A stretch of 64,000 nt of DNA, from the NCBI GenBank assembly GCA_003402375.1, contig QFXJ01000023.1, positions 1 to 64,000 of the forward strand. Direction: 5' to 3'. This document shows positions 60,084 to 64,000 of the stretch, in pieces (within the stretch, counting starts at the first letter, position 1; every line of letters starts with the position of its first letter). Position numbers and translations under genes: made by a program. The notes beneath the pieces were generated by a model that was not told the origin of the DNA, searched no databases, and was given only the letters and a program-made list of their open reading frames with translations. This DNA comes from Candidatus Nitrotoga sp. CP45 (GTDB taxonomy: Bacteria; Pseudomonadota; Gammaproteobacteria; Burkholderiales; Gallionellaceae).

Positions 60084-63000
60084 TTAATCCAGGCACTCCC
60101 CGACCTTAACGTTTCTTCCCACCCAAGCCAGTAACTGTTGTTTCATGGCTTCTGCCAGTTCAGCTTTATCCGCGATGCGGTTATGCTGGCAGGCGGGGTC
60201 CGTTTCTAAGTCGAACAATTTATATAGTGCACCGCCTACCACAGGTTGGTACACCAGCTTCCAGCGCCCAATACGGATCATTCTGTCCTTGGCCTCAAGC
60301 ACAATATCACGGTATTGCGGTTTGATTACCAGCGCGCCGCTGGCCTTATCGGGAACTTCCAATAGCTCTAATAGATTGGCGTAACGCAAATGGTCTTCGT
60401 GCATACCTGGCAGGTCGGTAATCCAAATACCCGTTTCGTTGAAGGCGGGCAGCCCTAAATCAATTTTTTCACCACGTACGATAGCCGCCAGGGAGACGCC
60501 TTCCATCGTCCCTGGAATGGCGAGCCCGGCCAGTTCCAGCAAGGTCGGCACGATGTCCACACTGCGCACAATTTGTTGTTGTATACCGCTACTGAGAGTA
60601 AGTGGGGCACGGATGATGAGCGGAATGCGGGCGGAAAAATCGCCTACCGCGCTGTTTCCTTGGCCCCAAGTGTCGTGCTCGAAAAACTCCATGCCGTGAT
60701 CAGAATAGACAACAACAATGGTATTGCTTGCCAAGCCACACTCATCGAGGTGGCGCAGCATTTTTCCTACTTCATCATCAAATTCGGCCACGCAGCCATC
60801 ATATAAATCAAAGATTTGATCAAGGTCAAATTCCTCTTTGGGTGCGCCCTGCCGACGGATAATCTCAAATGGGTCAGTCAATCGCGCCATGGCGAACTTG
60901 GATTCACCATCATAGGCTGGATCGGAAAATCGTGCATACCACGGCCATTCGGAGGCAAATGGCGGGTGCGTAGTGGAATAAAAAACATTGAGAAAAAACG
61001 GCTGGACACTATCCGCTAAACGTGAAACTAAACGTCGGGCATATTTACCCATCGGTTGTGTCAGCGGCACGCCTCCCAGATAATAAATTTCTGGCAGCAA
61101 CAGTCGTCCCAACAAATTGTGCGTAAACAGTGACACAAAAAGGCGTAAATCCTTAGGCCCTTGCCGGATCAAATATTTTAGGTTCCACTGGTCTTCTGGC
61201 AGGTCGGTGTAATCGAAACCGAAGGAAAATTTGCCCATATCACCGCCGCACCAATCCGAGATTGCAGCAGTACGGTAGCCCTGCGCCTTAAGCATATGGG
61301 GCAGTGCATCGACTTTCAGTCGGGTAACATCGTCTGCGTTAAAATTATCACGAATGCCGTGGGTGTGTGGCCAAGTGCCTGTCATCAGCGAAATCAAACT
61401 GGGAGCGGTGCGGGCGCAGGGCACATAACAATTGGCAAACAACACCCCCTGCTCGGCCAACTGATCAATATTGGGCGTGAGAGCGCGTCTATATCCCAAC
61501 ATACCCAACCGATCCGCACGCAAAGTGTCTGATCCGATCATTAAAATATTAGGCGGCGCATTGTCCGCGCGCTGGGGTATTCGGCGGATTGGCCGTGCCT
61601 CAGGCAACCAGGCCGCCCAAGTAACTGTGCCCGTAAAAAATAGCGCGGCAGCCCACAACGCAATGAGATCGGCTATTTGATTTTGCTTGGACAATTGCCA
61701 TGATGCGGCGAGCAGCAACAATAGCGTGGCAAAAACACACACAAACTGCATCAGATAAATGCGTTCTGGCGTCACCCAACGCCACAGCCCATAAAAACGG
61801 CTTATACGGTAATGCATGGAGGCGGCAAGCAGCCCCGGATTGAAGCGCAGCTTGCGGATAAATTGCAACATAACCGCACCCAAAATGCCCAGTACTGCCG
61901 CGAATGTTGCAAGACCACCTGACCATTCACCGCCCAAACTTACATTCAACATGTGATACAGCAATACTCCTGCACTGCCAGTAAATAGCATGATAAAAAA
62001 TGCCCAGGCAGATAGCCGAGCCACTGCAAACAGGGTGTAGTGCCGGTAATGGGTGAGCACTTCTTTCTGAATGCGTGGCCCAGTTTGAGAAAAATCCATT
62101 AGCGATTTTGCCAACAGTGCCAACGTACCTACGCCTGCGACAGATAACGCGGGCAACCCACCCGCCCAACCGGCACTGTCGCTGGTAAACCAGGCAATCA
62201 ATCCACAGGTAATAGTGGCAATCGCCAACGCAACAACAAGCAAGATGTGACGGTCAGGGGGGAACGAAAGACTTTTAACCCTATACCCCGATTCCCGACG
62301 GCCTTGCAGCTCCCCCAAGGCGGCGGCGGTCCGCATCCAGAAGAAACGCCGTTTGGCCCATGATCGGCTGAACACGCTGTGAAACCCATATTCCGCCAGT
62401 TTGCGCCACATATACAGGGGTATCCGGCCATTGCCCTGAATGCGCGAGGTAGAACGGGTGCGTTGAAAACTTTTTTTCAACAGGTAGCTGAGTTTCAAGC
62501 GATCAATATCTACATAATGATGCTGAATGATGTTCGGCGCGTATTGGCAACGTACTCCGCGAATCATGGCGCGCAATACATATTCGCTGTCCTCGCCGCC
62601 ACCCAAATCGTGACCGTGCGGCCCAAGCTCGGTTGAAAACTGCCCGGCAAGTGCAAACACATGGCGCCGTACCACAAGATTGCCGCCCCCAGGGATAGGG
62701 CCTTCTTCCGCCGTGATTGTTTTGGGTTGATCGCCCTGGTTATAGCGCGGCACCGGTAGCGGATAAATTCGGTACGGTCCTTCGTCATGCACCCAGCTTG
62801 GTTCAGTTCCATTCCAATCAGGCAAGATGCGGCCACAATACAGTCCCGCATCGGGCCAGCTTTGTGCGGCATGGGCAATTGCAACCAGATAATTTTCGTC
62901 GACCCGATGGTCATCATCGACAAAGGCAGTCAGTTCAGTGTCGATTTCTGGAATGGTCCGATTGAGCGCATGCGACTTACCCGGTGTGGGAACTTCAATC

Positions 63001-63206
63001 AAACGGAGTGGCAGCCAGCTTTTGCTGACCTGTTGGGACTGATACGCCCGCATGCGAGACGCCGTATCATCAGTGCAGGCATTGGCCGCCACCAAAATTT
63101 GTACCGGCATGGCGGGGCGCTGTGCGGCATTGAGTGAGGTCAACGCCAGTTCCAGCAAATCTGCGCGGTTGTGGGTGCAAATTAGGATGGTAAGCGCGTC
63201 ACTCAT
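60084..63206 (-). CDS. GT2 glycosyltransferase-membrane-alkaline phosphatase/sulfatase superfamily fusion
   Basis: A 1,040-residue fusion. A GT2 domain (about 1-235) has TILICTHNRADLLELAL, AFVDDDHRVDENY and GGGEDSEY. About six transmembrane helices (about 315-545) follow, then a sulfatase-like domain (551-1040) with GSDTLRADR, and SDHGMEF near 835. At the nucleophile position the sulfatase motif CxPSR is replaced by TAPSL with Thr600, as in phospho-transferases of the LtaS/EptA type. So it probably moves a phospho group rather than cleaving sulfate. ATG 63206 overlaps the upstream GT2 stop (ATGA). The two genes form an operon facing the rest of the locus. Confidence 0.87.
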   Translation of the reverse strand: MSDALTILICTHNRADLLELALTSLNAAQRPAMPVQILVAANACTDDTASRMRAYQSQQVSKSWLPLRLIEVPTPGKSHALNRTIPEIDTELTAFVDDDHRVDENYLVAIAHAAQSWPDAGLYCGRILPDWNGTEPSWVHDEGPYRIYPLPVPRYNQGDQPKTITAEEGPIPGGGNLVVRRHVFALAGQFSTELGPHGHDLGGGEDSEYVLRAMIRGVRCQYAPNIIQHHYVDIDRLKLSYLLKKSFQRTRSTSRIQGNGRIPLYMWRKLAEYGFHSVFSRSWAKRRFFWMRTAAALGELQGRRESGYRVKSLSFPPDRHILLVVALAIATITCGLIAWFTSDSAGWAGGLPALSVAGVGTLALLAKSLMDFSQTGPRIQKEVLTHYRHYTLFAVARLSAWAFFIMLFTGSAGVLLYHMLNVSLGGEWSGGLATFAAVLGILGAVMLQFIRKLRFNPGLLAASMHYRISRFYGLWRWVTPERIYLMQFVCVFATLLLLLAASWQLSKQNQIADLIALWAAALFFTGTVTWAAWLPEARPIRRIPQRADNAPPNILMIGSDTLRADRLGMLGYRRALTPNIDQLAEQGVLFANCYVPCARTAPSLISLMTGTWPHTHGIRDNFNADDVTRLKVDALPHMLKAQGYRTAAISDWCGGDMGKFSFGFDYTDLPEDQWNLKYLIRQGPKDLRLFVSLFTHNLLGRLLLPEIYYLGGVPLTQPMGKYARRLVSRLADSVQPFFLNVFYSTTHPPFASEWPWYARFSDPAYDGESKFAMARLTDPFEIIRRQGAPKEEFDLDQIFDLYDGCVAEFDDEVGKMLRHLDECGLASNTIVVVYSDHGMEFFEHDTWGQGNSAVGDFSARIPLIIRAPLTLSSGIQQQIVRSVDIVPTLLELAGLAIPGTMEGVSLAAIVRGEKIDLGLPAFNETGIWITDLPGMHEDHLRYANLLELLEVPDKASGALVIKPQYRDIVLEAKDRMIRIGRWKLVYQPVVGGALYKLFDLETDPACQHNRIADKAELAEAMKQQLLAWVGRNVKVGECLD

Positions 63207-64000
63207 GCTGGATCGCGCAACCAACCCCAAAAATACCCAACGAAATACGCTGCGTTCATTTCTTGCCGCAACGAGTGGTGTGCACCTTGTTTAAAACGCT
63301 GCATGAATGCCCGCCCGTACGCTCGCGCTAATTGCGGAATGAGATAAAGCGGCGGAATGCGCGAGGCAGCGCCCCGCTTCCGTGCGCCTTCCATACGTCC
63401 TTGACGAAAGTGTAGTTGCAAAAAATACGTACGGCGCAATTTCCAAGGCTCGATACGGTGATGAATGATTGCTTTAGGCGCCCAGCGCACAGTTTTTTTC
63501 AAATTGATCAAGCGCTGGTAGAGCTCTGTATCCTCACCCCCAGACTGGATATTACCGCGACGCCCCAAATTGCCATCAAATCCACCCGCGTCCAGAATGG
63601 TTTGCCGGTGAAAAACTGCATTGCCAGTGAAAATAGGGGTAGAAATTTGGGTAAGCGCCCGTTCTACAGGACCATAATCCAGCTCACCCAAAAACCCCAA
63701 TAACTCATCTGTCAGCCAATCAGGACGGCTATTGGGCAAAAGTGCGCGTATGCGGCCACCAATGGCAGCAGGATGATAAGAATCAATAATCTGCTCAAGA
63801 TTCACCAACCAGTCAATCTCAGGGGTCTCGTCATCATCCAAAAACACCACGTATTCACCTTTTGCTTCCGCGAGCGCCCGGTTGCGGGCATGGGCCACGC
63901 CCAACCGGTTTTCCTGCACTACCCGGCAGTCGATATCTAACCGCTGCCAGCCACCTTGTGCAAGCCACGCTCCAGTGCCATCTGGGCTAGCATTGTCCAC
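63203..64000 (-). CDS. Glycosyltransferase family 2 (5' end outside the window)
   Basis: The last 265 codons of a GT-A enzyme. The window begins inside the nucleotide-sugar region (DNASPDGTGAWL), with FLDDDETPEIDW as the metal-binding DxD, and GGEDTELYQRL as the acceptor-side ED motif. The C-terminal part is basic and may bind the membrane. The start lies beyond 64000. Its stop overlaps the start of the fusion gene, so the two are coupled. Confidence 0.88.
   Translation of the reverse strand: MDNASPDGTGAWLAQGGWQRLDIDCRVVQENRLGVAHARNRALAEAKGEYVVFLDDDETPEIDWLVNLEQIIDSYHPAAIGGRIRALLPNSRPDWLTDELLGFLGELDYGPVERALTQISTPIFTGNAVFHRQTILDAGGFDGNLGRRGNIQSGGEDTELYQRLINLKKTVRWAPKAIIHHRIEPWKLRRTYFLQLHFRQGRMEGARKRGAASRIPPLYLIPQLARAYGRAFMQRFKQGAHHSLRQEMNAAYFVGYFWGWLRDPA

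Noticed and set aside
36046-63206. Idea that the SUMF1-like proteins activate the sulfatase-like domain at 60084-63206
   Set aside because: The SUMF1-like proteins lack the FGE cysteines and the sulfatase-like domain has Thr, not Cys, at the nucleophile position.
43806-64000. Exosortase/PEP-CTERM type locus
   Set aside because: No exosortase, PrsK/PrsR or PEP-CTERM tail is visible in the window, so the polysaccharide genes cannot be assigned to that class.

Overview
The window looks like a chromosomal segment of a betaproteobacterium, most plausibly of the Nitrosomonadales (Gallionella/Sideroxydans/Nitrotoga-like). This is inferred from gene order, protein flavour and moderate GC judged by eye; genus cannot be settled from sequence reading alone. 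Evidence includes the tig-clpP-clpX-lon-tRNA-ppiD block, the long operon sdhC-D-A-B-sdhE-gltA-odhA-odhB-lpd, and a beta-type Fur beside an FbpABC ferric importer.

Layout. 1-360: probable left end of an IS110-like element, with a structured leader that could encode a bridge RNA; its transposase starts at the window edge. 362-8622 (minus): protein quality control (ppiD, lon, clpX, clpP, tig) with three tRNAs (Asp, Val, Leu) and a heat-shock type promoter for lon. 8980-21047 (minus): TCA-cycle operon for succinate dehydrogenase, citrate synthase and 2-oxoglutarate dehydrogenase. A 3'-truncated GmrSD-like (DUF262) restriction gene is lodged between sdhA and sdhB. 21642-23814: a lytic transglycosylase and an IS30-family element whose transposase carries one in-frame stop. 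23935-28457: fur and the Fur-boxed fbpABC iron importer.

28500-41720: housekeeping genes (rppH, proS, a lipoprotein cytochrome c, a DUF475/TerC-like membrane protein, dut, coaBC, radC), two tandem secreted SUMF1-like paralogues, a lemA/TPM cluster and a DUF4399 gene. Between them lie decayed mobile DNA: two relics of one IS481-type transposase, a palindromic element inserted in one relic, and a broken phage-type integrase. 41914-43488: nadB.

43806-64000 is a surface-polysaccharide region. It holds a HAD-UbiA fusion like polyprenyl-phosphate phosphoribosyltransferases, a small DMT-type carrier, a GT-C-like protein, two complete MBOAT + SGNH pairs, an asparagine synthase-like amidotransferase, a sulfotransferase, a deacetylase-like protein, GT2 and GT4 glycosyltransferases, a TPR protein, and a GT2/alkaline-phosphatase-superfamily fusion with a Thr nucleophile. 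Together these could build an exopolysaccharide and decorate it with acyl, sulfate and possibly phospho-linked groups.

The most unusual points are the candidate bridge RNA leader, the decayed DUF262-DUF1524 gene inside the sdh operon, the terminator-like hairpin inside the 5' end of fbpB, the duplicated MBOAT/SGNH modules and the GT2-phosphotransferase fusion.
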